Source of the DNA: an uncultured Bacteroidales bacterium
GTDB lineage: Bacteria > Bacteroidota > Bacteroidia > Bacteroidales > UBA932
Assembly (NCBI GenBank): GCA_934693135.1
Contig: CAKUVA010000002.1
Location: forward strand, 1-64,000
Direction of reading: 5' to 3'
DNA length: 64,000 nucleotides
Shown: one piece after another, positions 1-9,240 of the stretch
How positions within the stretch are numbered: position 1 is the first letter of the stretch
Layout: every line of letters starts with the position of its first letter
Made by a program: the position numbers and the translations under genes
The notes under the pieces: generated by a model
Seen by the model: the letters and a program-made list of their open reading frames with translations, nothing else
Told to the model about the DNA's origin: nothing
Database searches by the model: none

Positions 1-4
1 GCTT

Positions 5-1549
5 CTAATAATTTTTGAGTATTTCCGTGATGTCGATATTATAGTAGTCTCCTACAAAATCGTGAAATTCTTTTTTCATGCTTTCGAGGATTTTTGGTTG
101 CTGTGCAGCAATGTCATGTTCTTGCATTCTATCCTCGGAAACATTGAAAAGCACATAGTCTGGGACATTTCCGAGTTCCATTTTTTTAGCTTCTCTGTAG
201 GGCTCTCCGTAATAAGGTGGGATCATGATATAATCACCTCTTCTGATAGCGAGACGGCTCTTGGCCTCTACAATGAGCGATTCGCGTCCATGACCTTTTC
301 CGAGTAGAGCAGTCATATAGTTCTTGGAATCAAGACCTTCTGGAACTTTTGCTCCAGTCAATGCTCCGAGAGAGGCAAAGTAGTCAAGCTGAGATACGAG
401 TTCGTCTGAAACACTGTGTTTTGTGTGCTCTTTCCAATATATGAACATTGGGACGTGTGCTCCGCCATCATAAAGACTATATTTCCCTCCTCTCAATTTT
501 CCGCTTGCATCATGGTCGTTTCTATGCTCATAAGCACCATCTACATAACCATCTTGTAGGACAGGACCATTGTCTGATGTGAAGATTACAAGAGTGTTGT
601 CGAGTATGCCTGCCGAGTCCAAATATGATAGGACTTCTCCGACGCACCAATCCGCTTCTACTATTGCATCACCTCTTGGGCCGAGAGATGTTGTCCCTAC
701 AAACCTTTGGTTAGGGGTGCGAGGAACATGCGGCTCATGAAGACCATAATAAAGGAAGAATGGTTTACTCTTGTCTCTTGTGTCAATGTAATTCTTTACT
801 TTGCCGACGAAATAATCTGCCATATCTTCATCAACCCAGCGTGCTTTCTGCCCTCCCTTCATATAGCCTATACGAGGAATTCCATTGATTATGGCGTCAT
901 TATGTTTGTGATCCCACATCATCCTCATTTTGTCGAAATCTTTTTTGCCGTCCAATTCGCCTGGGAAATTATGCTCATAACTTACCTCTATTGGGTCTTC
1001 TGGATCAAGTCCAACGACAAGGCCGTTTTCTACATATACTGTAGGTACTCTATCATTTGTAGCAGCGATAAGGCAAGAATAGTCAAATCCGATATCGTTG
1101 GCGCAAGGACTTATTTGTTTGTTCCAGTCAACATTGCCGTCACCCATTCCGAGATGCCATTTGCCGATAGCTCCAGTTTGATAGCCGTTTTCCTGCATCA
1201 TCTTTGGAAGTGTTGGCATTGTTACAGGAATGAGAAGAGGAGCATCTCCGGGGAGGATCCTGGCATTTGCATTTCTCCAAGGATATTCTCCAGTCAGAAT
1301 ACCATACCGGCTTGGCGTTGATGTCGCGGATGTGGCATAAGCGTTTGTAAAGCAAACTCCTTCGGAAGCAAGAGAATCTATATGGGGAGTGGAAATTGAA
1401 CCATATCCATAGACGCTTAGATCACCTATGCCGAGATCATCTGCGATGATTAACAAAATATTAGGTTTCTCGACTTTGTTATCAGCATGGTTGCATGCTC
1501 CAGCCATTACGGGGATAGCTGAAAGTCCTATGAAAGTTTTGATATTCAT
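5..1549 (-). CDS. Secreted sulfatase, Ser-type, putative lipoprotein
   Basis: Hydrolyses sulfate esters, probably on host or dietary glycans or small molecules, in the periplasm or at the cell surface. The alkaline-phosphatase-fold metal site begins with ADDLG (Asp37-Asp38) and the sulfatase signature is S77-T-P-S-R, so the catalytic formylglycine would come from a serine and need an anaerobic sulfatase-maturating enzyme (family knowledge; none is in this window). FTSDNGP near the middle is another conserved sulfatase motif. The N-terminus has a hydrophobic signal ending in MAGAC (Cys19), a loose lipobox. The 514-aa length is normal for family S1. It is divergent from the next gene and carries its own promoter at 1596-1626. 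The substrate cannot be read from the sequence. Confidence 0.93.
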   Translation of the reverse strand: MNIKTFIGLSAIPVMAGACNHADNKVEKPNILLIIADDLGIGDLSVYGYGSISTPHIDSLASEGVCFTNAYATSATSTPSRYGILTGEYPWRNANARILPGDAPLLIPVTMPTLPKMMQENGYQTGAIGKWHLGMGDGNVDWNKQISPCANDIGFDYSCLIAATNDRVPTVYVENGLVVGLDPEDPIEVSYEHNFPGELDGKKDFDKMRMMWDHKHNDAIINGIPRIGYMKGGQKARWVDEDMADYFVGKVKNYIDTRDKSKPFFLYYGLHEPHVPRTPNQRFVGTTSLGPRGDAIVEADWCVGEVLSYLDSAGILDNTLVIFTSDNGPVLQDGYVDGAYEHRNDHDASGKLRGGKYSLYDGGAHVPMFIYWKEHTKHSVSDELVSQLDYFASLGALTGAKVPEGLDSKNYMTALLGKGHGRESLIVEAKSRLAIRRGDYIMIPPYYGEPYREAKKMELGNVPDYVLFNVSEDRMQEHDIAAQQPKILESMKKEFHDFVGDYYNIDITEILKNY

Positions 1550-1595
1550 CTTGATTTAATTTGAATGGGTCGTAATCGTTTATCTGTAGTTAAAA

Positions 1596-1626
1596 CAAAT
1601 TTATAAATATTCCTGTGAATAGACAA
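1596..1626 (-). promoter_or_regulatory. Promoter of the sulfatase gene
   Basis: On the minus strand a -7 box TAAATTTG (1596-1603) matches the Bacteroidetes TAnnTTTG consensus. A -33 TTG (1624-1626) in a T-rich context lies 20 bp upstream. It drives transcription leftward into the sulfatase and lies back to back with the candidate promoter of the divergent hydrolase gene. Confidence 0.55.
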
Positions 1627-1633
1627 AAAATGC

Positions 1634-1641
1634 TAAATTTG
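1634..1641 (+). promoter_or_regulatory. Candidate -7 box of the MBL-fold hydrolase operon
   Basis: TAAATTTG fits TAnnTTTG and lies about 50 bp before the start codon at 1692. The -33 region is poor: only a TGTG-like stretch is present at a suitable distance. It is supported mainly by position between divergent genes. Confidence 0.35.
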
Positions 1642-1691
1642 TGTTACAAAATATATCTTGAATATTTTTAACGAATTTAAAATAAGATAGT

Positions 1692-2912
1692 ATGAAAAAA
1701 GGAATAACATTTCTTATCGCACTAATGTCTGTTGCTATGGCTTATGGCCAAAACAAGGAATATCTGCCAGTTTGGCAAGAAGGATATCTTGATATTCATA
1801 CGATTGCTACAGGAAGAGGTGATGCTGCCCTCATTGTAATGCCTGATGGTACTACAATGATGATTGATGCTGGCGACAATGCCAAGAAGAAGGATACTCA
1901 GCATCCTGATGCCACGAGGACACCTGCTGAATGGCAGTCTGTGTATATCAAGCATTTTCTGTCACAGCTTCCGGATAAGGATAACTTGGACTATGCTATG
2001 ATTACCCATTTTCACAATGACCACATGGGAACAGCAAAGGATATGTTGCCAGGAAAGAATGGCTATGGACTTTCCGGAATAACAGAGGTCGGTGAACTTA
2101 TTCATTTCAATAAGCTCGTAGATCGTGGTTGGCCTAATTATGACTTTCCGTCCAAAGAAAAAGTTCTTGGGTATAACAAAGGTTTTATGGAAGAGTATAT
2201 CCGTTTCGCAAATTATTCCGAAAGTCATGGTACTGAAATGGAAAAATTCAGCATTGGCAGCAAGAAGCAGTTTGCTATGGTTCATAATCCTCGTCCATAT
2301 TCAAAGGAGTTCGAAATACGAAATCTCGCTTCCAATGGTGAAGTGTGGACTGGGCATGGATTGAAGTATAGAAAAATGTATAGTGGCGATCCTATGCTTT
2401 TTGATGAGAATATGAATTCATGTGCGATTAGACTTCGCTATGGTAAATTCTCATATTATAACGGAGGAGACCTTTCTGGTGGCAACTGGCCTGAATTGTA
2501 TAAGTGTATGGAACGTGATTTCGAATCTCAGGTGGCAGATGTCTGTGGCAAGGTTACGGTTATGAAAGCAAATCACCATGGATATCTTGAAACATGCAAC
2601 GCATATTTCCTTCAGACATTGTCTCCTCAAGTGATTATTGTTGATGCACGCAGTGAGAATCACCCTACAGCTTCTACAATGACAAGGATGTCTGATCCTC
2701 AAGTATGGAAAGGAGAACGCGAATGCAGCTTCTACATAACTGTGGACCAACCGAGAAAGAAACTTGGTGAAACACTTTGGAGCAAATTTAAACCTTGGGG
2801 ACATATTGTTGTAAGAGTATATCCTGGCGGAAATAGCTACCAGATGTTCGTGCTTGATGCTGACAGTACTGATTATCATGTTATCTACAAGTCAGACATC
2901 GTGAACCTGTAA
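1692..2912 (+). CDS. Exported metallo-beta-lactamase-fold hydrolase
   Basis: A metal-dependent hydrolase of the MBL superfamily, closest in pattern to the ComEC/Rec2 C-terminal hydrolase type. Residues 1-20 form a signal peptide ending in AYGQ with no lipobox, so the protein is probably periplasmic. The sequence GDAALIVMPDGT, then MMIDAGD, then the metal motif HFHNDH at residues 106-111 gives the first zinc ligands; NHHG near residue 295 supplies a later one. At 406 aa it is longer than a bare MBL domain. It is followed after 12 bp by the DPP III gene, so the two are probably co-transcribed. The substrate is unknown; a phosphodiester or a nucleotide is possible for this subfamily but unproven. 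Confidence 0.8.
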   Translation: MKKGITFLIALMSVAMAYGQNKEYLPVWQEGYLDIHTIATGRGDAALIVMPDGTTMMIDAGDNAKKKDTQHPDATRTPAEWQSVYIKHFLSQLPDKDNLDYAMITHFHNDHMGTAKDMLPGKNGYGLSGITEVGELIHFNKLVDRGWPNYDFPSKEKVLGYNKGFMEEYIRFANYSESHGTEMEKFSIGSKKQFAMVHNPRPYSKEFEIRNLASNGEVWTGHGLKYRKMYSGDPMLFDENMNSCAIRLRYGKFSYYNGGDLSGGNWPELYKCMERDFESQVADVCGKVTVMKANHHGYLETCNAYFLQTLSPQVIIVDARSENHPTASTMTRMSDPQVWKGERECSFYITVDQPRKKLGETLWSKFKPWGHIVVRVYPGGNSYQMFVLDADSTDYHVIYKSDIVNL

Positions 2913-2924
2913 ATATATCGCATA

Positions 2925-4937
2925 ATGAATAATCTCACAAAAATGCTTATGACATTGGCTTCGGCGGCTTCTGTTGCTTCATGTGGCAATGGGTCTGTTT
3001 CTAATAAGAGTGACGGGAATTTCAAATATTTGATAGACGAATTCGCTGATGTAAAGATAATGCGCTATCAGATTCCCGGTTGGGATAAATTGACACTCAA
3101 GCAGAAAGAATATGTATATCATCTGAGTGAAGCTGCAAAGTATGGCTGGGATATCTATTGGGATCAGAACTGCAAGGATAACCTCGCTGTTCGCAAGGTA
3201 CTTCAGAACATTCTTGAGAACTATAAGGGTGACAGAACATCTGAAGACTTTGACAAGTTCACCATCTATGCCAAGCGTGTATTCTTTAGTAACGGCATCC
3301 ATCATCATTATGCAGAGGATAAGTTCTTTCCTGAATGCAGTGAAGAATATTTCAGGTCTCTTATGGAGTCTGTTGGGGACGGTGAAAAATGCAGATATCT
3401 GTTACCTGTGATATATTCTCCGGACATATATGCGCAGAGACGTTCATCTTCCAAGACTGGGGATATTGTGATTCTCTCTTCAGTTAACTTCTATGATGGG
3501 GTGACGAGGGAGGAAGTCGAAAGGTATTATGCGGGAATAATAGATGTTAATGATCCCGAACCGATATCGTATGGGCTAAATACCAAGGTGGTGAAGGGCG
3601 AAGATGGGAAAATCCGTGAAGAGGCTTGGAAAGTCGGTGGAATATATGGGCCAGCGCTTCAGAAGATATGTGACGAACTGGAAAAGGCCAAGGCTGTAGC
3701 CGAAAATGATACTCAGAAAAAGGAGATATCGGAACTGCAGGAATATTATCGTACAGGAGATTTGAGAAAATGGGATGAGTATAATATTACATGGGTAAAG
3801 GATACTCTCGGCATTGTAGATTTTACTAATGGATTTGTTGAGGATTATAATGATCCTCTTGGGCGCAAAGCTTATTGGGAGTCTGTTGTCAATGTGAAAG
3901 ATTCAGCTGCATCCGCAAGAACAGAACTTTTAAGCGCGAATGCTCAATGGTTTGAGGACCATGCTCCGATTGATGACAGGTTCAAGAAAAAGAGTGTGAA
4001 AGGCATCTCTGCCAAAGTTATTGACGCAACATGTCTCGGTGGAGGATGCTTCCCTGCAACACCGATAGGAATCAATCTTCCAAATGCAGATTGGATTCGT
4101 AAAGAGTATGGGTCTAAGTCTGTCACGATCGCAAATATTACTCATGCTTATGATGCGGCTGCGAACGAATCTCCGAAATCAGTTTTGGACGAGTTTGCAT
4201 ATTCTGCGGAAGAAAAAGCAATGCAGAAAGAATACGGTGCTTATGACGATGAAATTCATACTGATTTGCATGAATGTCTTGGACATGGTTCAGGACAGTT
4301 ATTACCGGGCGTATCTGCGACAGCTATGGGAGAATTCGCATCTGCTCTTGAAGAGGCGAGAGCTGATTTGTTTGGTTTGTATTATATAGCAGACCCTAAG
4401 TTGGTGGAACTGGGGATACTTCCGAACAGAGATGCTTATAAACCGCAGTATTCAAATTATATCCGCAATGGACTTATGGTTCAGACAAATCGTGTGGAAC
4501 TTGGAAGGCAGATTACGGAGGCACATATGCAGAATCGCCAGTTGATTGCAGCTTGGTGCTATGAGCATGGAAAGGACTCCAATGTCATCGAAAAGAAAGT
4601 TCGTGATGGGAAGACATATTTTGTTGTTAATGATTTCGAGGCTCTGCGGGGACTATTCGGAGAACTTCTTGCTGAGATACAGAGAATTAAGTCAGAAGGA
4701 GATTACGAGGCTGGTAAAAATCTAATTATGAAATATGCCGTGGATATTGATCCTGCTCTTCATAAGGAAGTTAGGGAAAGATATGCTTCTTTGGGGCTCA
4801 AACCTTATGGAGGATTTGTCAATCCTGAAATAATTCCTGTTGAAGAAGATGGCAGAATCATAGATTATAAGGTTACGTATCCTGACGATTATCTCGGTCA
4901 GATGCTTGACTACTGCCATAAATATTCTACATTGTAA
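2925..4937 (+). CDS. Dipeptidyl-peptidase III (M49), lipoprotein
   Basis: A zinc exopeptidase that removes dipeptides from the N-terminus of oligopeptides. The M49 signature HECLGH is at residues 449-454 and the second zinc motif EEARAD at about 476-481, both intact. The N-terminus MNNLTKMLMTLASAASVASC has a lipobox-like end at Cys20, indicating membrane anchoring. The 670-aa length agrees with DPP III of gut Bacteroides. It follows the MBL-fold gene by 12 bp and precedes the recombinase by 5 bp, giving a tightly packed run. It probably processes peptides for uptake. Confidence 0.93.
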   Translation: MNNLTKMLMTLASAASVASCGNGSVSNKSDGNFKYLIDEFADVKIMRYQIPGWDKLTLKQKEYVYHLSEAAKYGWDIYWDQNCKDNLAVRKVLQNILENYKGDRTSEDFDKFTIYAKRVFFSNGIHHHYAEDKFFPECSEEYFRSLMESVGDGEKCRYLLPVIYSPDIYAQRRSSSKTGDIVILSSVNFYDGVTREEVERYYAGIIDVNDPEPISYGLNTKVVKGEDGKIREEAWKVGGIYGPALQKICDELEKAKAVAENDTQKKEISELQEYYRTGDLRKWDEYNITWVKDTLGIVDFTNGFVEDYNDPLGRKAYWESVVNVKDSAASARTELLSANAQWFEDHAPIDDRFKKKSVKGISAKVIDATCLGGGCFPATPIGINLPNADWIRKEYGSKSVTIANITHAYDAAANESPKSVLDEFAYSAEEKAMQKEYGAYDDEIHTDLHECLGHGSGQLLPGVSATAMGEFASALEEARADLFGLYYIADPKLVELGILPNRDAYKPQYSNYIRNGLMVQTNRVELGRQITEAHMQNRQLIAAWCYEHGKDSNVIEKKVRDGKTYFVVNDFEALRGLFGELLAEIQRIKSEGDYEAGKNLIMKYAVDIDPALHKEVRERYASLGLKPYGGFVNPEIIPVEEDGRIIDYKVTYPDDYLGQMLDYCHKYSTL

Positions 4938-4942
4938 GAGTT

Positions 4943-5860
4943 TTGGTGTATAATAAAACAGAAGAGTATATTAATGGATACAGGACATACCTCCAAATAG
5001 AGCGAGGTATGTCCTTAAATACTTATAAATCATATTGTTCTGATATTGCAGAGTTCCTCACTGTTAACAAGAACATTGACTTGAAACAGGTCTCGCGCGA
5101 GGATATTGCCAGGTACCTGGAATCTCGGTCGTCTGGAGAAAATTCCAGTCCGGTTTCCAAACGTACCCAGGCGAGGGCTCTCAGTTCTTTACGTTCTTTT
5201 TTTGGTTGGATGCTGATGGAGGGTGAAATTATTGAAAATCCATGTGATGGAATTGATTCCCCGAAACTCGGGAGATACCTTCCGGAAGTATTATCTGTAG
5301 ATGAAGTGGACGCGATAATGGATTCTGTGGACATGTCTAAATGGACAGGGACGAGAGATAGAGCTATTCTTGAAATGCTTTATGGATGCGGACTTCGTGT
5401 ATCAGAGGCTTCTGCCCTAAAAATATCTGATGTGTTCTTGAATGAAAGGTTTGTGCGAGTTATTGGAAAAGGTAACAAACAGCGTATCGTTCCACTTGGA
5501 GAACCTGCGACTGATGCAACAGAAACATATATGCATGTGCGCCCAAATCCGGCTGAATCGAAATATGACGATGTGTTGTTTCTGAATAAGTCAGGAGGGT
5601 GTTTGAGTCGTATATCTATATTCAACATGGTAAAAAAGCAAGCGCTTTTAGCTGGAATAACGAAGGAAATCTCTCCGCATACATTTAGGCATTCGTTTGC
5701 AACTCATCTTGTCGAGGGGGGTGCTGATCTTCGAGCAGTGCAAGAGATGCTCGGACATGAAAGCATACTTACGACTGAGATATATACGCATATAGACAGC
5801 TCTACATGGCAAAAGGAGATTCTTGACCATCATCCGAGAAAGTCGTCATCATTAAAGTAA
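4943..5860 (+). CDS. XerC/XerD-type tyrosine recombinase
   Basis: Site-specific recombinase of the Xer family, probably resolving chromosome dimers at dif. It has an N-terminal SAM-like core-binding domain (about 1-105) and a catalytic domain with all expected residues: Arg152 (GCGLRVSEA), Lys176 (GKGNKQR), His246-x-x-Arg249 (HTFRHSF), His272 (LGHES) and nucleophile Tyr281. At 305 aa it is standard length. There is no usable ATG: the frame opens with TTG at 4943 or GTG at 4946, 5-8 bp after the DPP III stop, which suggests translational coupling. Whether this is XerC or XerD cannot be settled here; the overall pattern is closer to XerD. Confidence 0.9.
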   Translation: MVYNKTEEYINGYRTYLQIERGMSLNTYKSYCSDIAEFLTVNKNIDLKQVSREDIARYLESRSSGENSSPVSKRTQARALSSLRSFFGWMLMEGEIIENPCDGIDSPKLGRYLPEVLSVDEVDAIMDSVDMSKWTGTRDRAILEMLYGCGLRVSEASALKISDVFLNERFVRVIGKGNKQRIVPLGEPATDATETYMHVRPNPAESKYDDVLFLNKSGGCLSRISIFNMVKKQALLAGITKEISPHTFRHSFATHLVEGGADLRAVQEMLGHESILTTEIYTHIDSSTWQKEILDHHPRKSSSLK

Positions 5861-5907
5861 CTTTCATAAATTATCATGTCGAAAATTTTCATATCTTTGA
5901 AGATTGT

Positions 5908-7077
5908 ATGGATATAAAGACGATAAAAATAGTAATTGCCGTAATGGTGTTGACGGTCTTGACTGCATCTTGTGAGAAGACTCCACCTGTAGAGCCAAGT
6001 CATTTCGATAATGTCCTTTTGCTATATTCGGCAGGATTTAACAATTTGAGTTATGACTTGAATGAAGATATAAGGGATATGGCTTCAGGATATCTTCCAA
6101 GTAAAAACACGGGCCATGCGGCTGTTCTGGTATATTCCAGAAAAACGAAGAAAGGTTATGCTGTTCCGACAGAATCATATCTTATAAGGCTATATTCAGG
6201 AAAGAAGGGTAGGGCTGTGATGGATACAGTTTATTCATGGCCTTCAGATGTTATAGCTTCGTCTGCGGAAACAGTTCATGATGTGCTTTCTTATGTCAAT
6301 GAACATTATCCGGCTGACAGATACGGTATGATATTCTCTTCGCATGCATCAGGCTGGCTCCCTTCAGGGTACTATTCTAAGACCAAGAGTATAGGGGCAG
6401 ATTATACGCAGGATTCGTCGGCTTATGAAATGGAAATAGAAGATTTTGCTTCTGCAATACCGATGCAACTTGATTATATTATCATGGATGCCTGCCTTAT
6501 GGGAGGCGTTGAGGTCGCTTATGCACTTAAGGATAAATGTCGCAATTTGATTTTTTCACAAGCTGAGGTCCTTTCTGATGGTTTATGTAATTATGTCAAT
6601 GTTACAGAGCGTCTTCTTAAGGGAGAGAGCCCTGACCTTGATGGTGTATGTGAGGATGCTTATGAATATTACACATCCGATGCCAGTTCGGCGCATTATC
6701 TTACGATATCTATGATTGATTGTACTAAACTTAATCCGCTTGCTGAAGCTTGTCGAAAACTATTCTCTAAATATAGGAACAATATCTATATTGTGACCCC
6801 ATCGAATATCCAGCGTTATTGGCGTTTTGATAAGCATTGGTTCTATGATATGGAGGATATTTTGGTTCAAAGCGGTATCCCTGATGATGAACTTGAAGAA
6901 TATAGAGAGGCCTTATCAAGCTGTGTCTTGTACAATAAGGCAACAGACTGGATATTTAGTATAAAAGTCCGTACACATTGCGGGTTAAGTATGTATCTGC
7001 CTGCTGCCGGCAATAGTGAACTTGATGAATTTTACAAAACCCTTTCTTGGAATAAAGCTGTTGGCCTAGTAAACTAG
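5908..7077 (+). CDS. Clostripain-family (C11) cysteine peptidase lipoprotein
   Basis: A predicted surface or periplasmic cysteine protease of family C11. The signal peptide ends in LTASC (Cys22). The catalytic His is His146 in SSHASGW and the catalytic Cys is Cys196 in MDACLMGG, which is the expected His-Cys dyad of the clostripain fold. At 389 aa it is typical of the Bacteroides C11 lipoproteins. A TATCTTTG box at 5892-5899 lies only 8 bp before the ATG, so a transcript from it would be almost leaderless; the -33 is not recognisable. Substrate specificity, usually Arg or Lys in this family, is inferred only. Confidence 0.88.
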   Translation: MDIKTIKIVIAVMVLTVLTASCEKTPPVEPSHFDNVLLLYSAGFNNLSYDLNEDIRDMASGYLPSKNTGHAAVLVYSRKTKKGYAVPTESYLIRLYSGKKGRAVMDTVYSWPSDVIASSAETVHDVLSYVNEHYPADRYGMIFSSHASGWLPSGYYSKTKSIGADYTQDSSAYEMEIEDFASAIPMQLDYIIMDACLMGGVEVAYALKDKCRNLIFSQAEVLSDGLCNYVNVTERLLKGESPDLDGVCEDAYEYYTSDASSAHYLTISMIDCTKLNPLAEACRKLFSKYRNNIYIVTPSNIQRYWRFDKHWFYDMEDILVQSGIPDDELEEYREALSSCVLYNKATDWIFSIKVRTHCGLSMYLPAAGNSELDEFYKTLSWNKAVGLVN

Positions 7078-7120
7078 CACCTGTATATATTTTATTGAAT
7101 AAAATTCGGAAGGGTATAAA

Positions 7121-7711
7121 TTATTGATTATTAGATTCTTCTTTTTCTGCAGCAATGGCTTCATTATAGCATTTGCGGCAGAGAGGCTCATAGATATCTT
7201 TTTCTCCAAGCACAACCAGTTTGTGACTTTTTGTCAATCTATGTGAGTGGTTTGCAAGATTTCCGCATTTTACGCAGATGGCATGTACTTTCTGCACATC
7301 TTCGGCAATGGCCATCAGCCCTGGAATCGGACCAAATGGTTTGCCCATATAATCTGTGTCAAGGCCTGCGATTATAACTCGTTTGCCATCGTTTGCCAGT
7401 TTCTGAGCAACATCTATAAGACTTTCATCGAAAAACTGAGCTTCATCTACTCCAACGACTTGGGTGTCATCGGCTATATCCAACATCATTTCAGCTTTCT
7501 TGATTGGTTTGCTTGGGATGCTGTGGAGGTCATGTGATACAACTTCTACATCGGAATATCTTGTATCTACGGCCGGCTTGAAAATCTCTATTTTTTGGTT
7601 TGCAAATTGTGCTCTTTTGAGTCTTCTTATAAGTTCCTCTGTTTTACCTGAAAACATTGAACCGCAGATTACCTCGATGCAGCCTGATCGTCTTATAGTT
7701 TCTGAATACAT
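7121..7711 (-). CDS. tdk: Thymidine kinase
   Basis: Phosphorylates thymidine to dTMP in the pyrimidine salvage pathway, in the cytoplasm. The P-loop GSMFSGKT is at residues 17-24, followed by the DEAQFF motif carrying the catalytic base. Two C-x-x-C pairs (CVKCG and CRKCY) form the structural zinc site of type II thymidine kinases. Its 196-aa length is normal. It is divergent from the coiled-coil gene at 7815 and convergent with the clostripain-like gene. Confidence 0.97.
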   Translation of the reverse strand: MYSETIRRSGCIEVICGSMFSGKTEELIRRLKRAQFANQKIEIFKPAVDTRYSDVEVVSHDLHSIPSKPIKKAEMMLDIADDTQVVGVDEAQFFDESLIDVAQKLANDGKRVIIAGLDTDYMGKPFGPIPGLMAIAEDVQKVHAICVKCGNLANHSHRLTKSHKLVVLGEKDIYEPLCRKCYNEAIAAEKEESNNQ

Positions 7712-7763
7712 ATTATCTGATTTATATGTGTGGTTTGAAATGGTTGCGAATTTAGCATTTTTA

Positions 7764-7794
7764 TTTGTATTGTCGTATTTAAAATGTATTTTTG
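7764..7794 (+). promoter_or_regulatory. Promoter of the coiled-coil/rsmI operon
   Basis: TTTG (7764-7767), exactly 19 bp, then TATTTTTG (7787-7794): a near-perfect Bacteroidetes sigma-70-type promoter. It lies 20 bp before the ATG at 7815 and supports that start over any upstream one. Confidence 0.7.
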
Positions 7795-7814
7795 TGAATA
7801 AACGTTTTGTCGAT

Positions 7815-8474
7815 ATGGAAAAAAAACATCAAGAAGTCTTGGAAGAACTTGTTGAAAGTCTTGCGGAAGTGAGGCAGAAACTTGATGAACTTGAAAGAAA
7901 GATAGATGTACTCAGACGTGAAGAAGGACCGACAGTAGAAACTCCTGAAAACATTGAACTGGAACATGAAGATTTTCTTTCAGACATCTCTGTAGCAGAC
8001 GAAGCTCCTTCGGCTAATGATGCTATTTCGGAAGATACACTAACAGAAGACGTCGTTCTTGATGGACCAGGTGAGGAAGAATCGCTTTTCACTGCGACTA
8101 CTGAAAATGTTGCTGTCGTTGAGAAATCAGAGAAGTTAGAGAAGTCATCTCGTCGTAGTATAAATGATTCCGGACGGTCCAATGTTAAGGCTGTTATGGA
8201 TATGAAACCTGAGAGACCGGAATGGTATACAGCTATCCCAGGTCCGGAAGTTAAAGATATTAGGAGTGCCATTTCATTGAATGACAGAGTAATGTTCATA
8301 ACATCTCTTTTCAGGGAAGATTCCATGCTTTTCCAAGATGTTGTTTCTAAGATTAATGTGATGACATCCATAGACAAGGCGGTAGATTATCTGTCAACCA
8401 ATTTTCCGGAGTGGGATATGTATTCTGATATGGTCTATAGATTTATGATGGCTGTGCGTCGAAAATTGAGGTAG
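7815..8474 (+). CDS. Conserved hypothetical protein with N-terminal coiled coil
   Basis: Function not recognised. The 219-aa protein starts with a heptad-rich, charged coiled coil (about 1-40), followed by an acidic, Ser-rich and probably disordered linker (about 45-120). It ends in a folded C-terminal domain of about 80 residues that opens [11 protein letters not shown] and contains FREDSMLFQ and FPEWDM. Similar C-terminal domains occur in hypothetical proteins of many Bacteroidales (recalled, not searched). The frame is open further upstream, but the promoter at 7764-7794 and antisense overlap with tdk argue for the ATG at 7815. It ends 4 bp before rsmI and is probably co-transcribed with it. 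Confidence 0.8.
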   Translation: MEKKHQEVLEELVESLAEVRQKLDELERKIDVLRREEGPTVETPENIELEHEDFLSDISVADEAPSANDAISEDTLTEDVVLDGPGEEESLFTATTENVAVVEKSEKLEKSSRRSINDSGRSNVKAVMDMKPERPEWYTAIPGPEVKDIRSAISLNDRVMFITSLFREDSMLFQDVVSKINVMTSIDKAVDYLSTNFPEWDMYSDMVYRFMMAVRRKLR

Positions 8475-8478
8475 TTGA

Positions 8479-9240
8479 ATGGGAATACTATATATTGTTC
8501 CGACTCCTGTCGGAAATCTTGAAGATATGACATATAGGGCTGTGGAAGTCCTAAAAAATGCAGATCTTATTCTTGCCGAAGATACGAGGACAAGTTCGGT
8601 TTTGCTTAAACATTACGGTATACAAGGGCGTCTTCAGTCGCACCATAAGTTTAATGAGCATCAGACTGTGTCTGTTATCAAAGATAGAATACTGGCCGGT
8701 ATGAACGTTGCTTTGATAAGTGATGCTGGAACTCCTGGTATATCTGATCCTGGATTTCTCCTTGTGAGAACGTGTGCAGCTGAAGGTATTGAGGTGCAGA
8801 CGCTTCCTGGTGCGACAGCATGCATTCCTGCGATTGTTTCATCTGGACTTCCTTGCGATAGGTTCTGTTTCGAGGGGTTTCTTCCTGTTAAGAAAGGAAG
8901 GCAGACATTGCTAAAAGAGCTTGCGATTGAGACGAGAACAATGATATTTTATGAGTCTCCATATCGGTTAGTGAAGACCCTTGAGCAGTTCTCTGAATAT
9001 TTCGGACAGGAAAGGGAATGCTCAGTGGCAAGGGAAATCTCCAAAGTGCATGAGGAACACAAAAGGGGAACGCTTGCTGAAGTTATTTCATGGTTCAAGG
9101 AGCACGAACCAAAGGGTGAGATTGTTATTATAGTTGCAGGTGCTCCTAACCGCAAACGCAATGAGGATAGCGCCGGCGGTAAGTATAAGTATGAAGAAGT
9201 GGCGGACGATAGAGGGGAAGATGAAAGACAACAAATCTGA
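8479..9240 (+). CDS. rsmI: 16S rRNA (cytidine1402-2'-O)-methyltransferase
   Basis: Methylates the ribose of C1402 in 16S rRNA using SAM. Diagnostic sequences are LYIVPTPVGNLEDMT at the N-terminus, AEDTRTS, SDAGTPGISDPG (SAM-binding region) and LPGATACIPA, all in the order expected for the tetrapyrrole-methylase fold. The body ends with the usual GEIVIIVAG strand near residue 220, followed by a short charged tail. The 253-aa length is slightly long but within range. The last 20 bp overlap the next gene, so the two are likely translated together. Confidence 0.96.
   Translation: MGILYIVPTPVGNLEDMTYRAVEVLKNADLILAEDTRTSSVLLKHYGIQGRLQSHHKFNEHQTVSVIKDRILAGMNVALISDAGTPGISDPGFLLVRTCAAEGIEVQTLPGATACIPAIVSSGLPCDRFCFEGFLPVKKGRQTLLKELAIETRTMIFYESPYRLVKTLEQFSEYFGQERECSVAREISKVHEEHKRGTLAEVISWFKEHEPKGEIVIIVAGAPNRKRNEDSAGGKYKYEEVADDRGEDERQQI

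Noticed and set aside
707-1321. Long open frame on the plus strand opposite the sulfatase gene
   Set aside because: It is antisense to a well-supported sulfatase with all catalytic motifs and its translation shows no recognisable domain.
7464-7814. Extended upstream start for the coiled-coil gene
   Set aside because: It would run antisense through tdk and include the promoter at 7764-7794; the ATG at 7815 is the sensible start.
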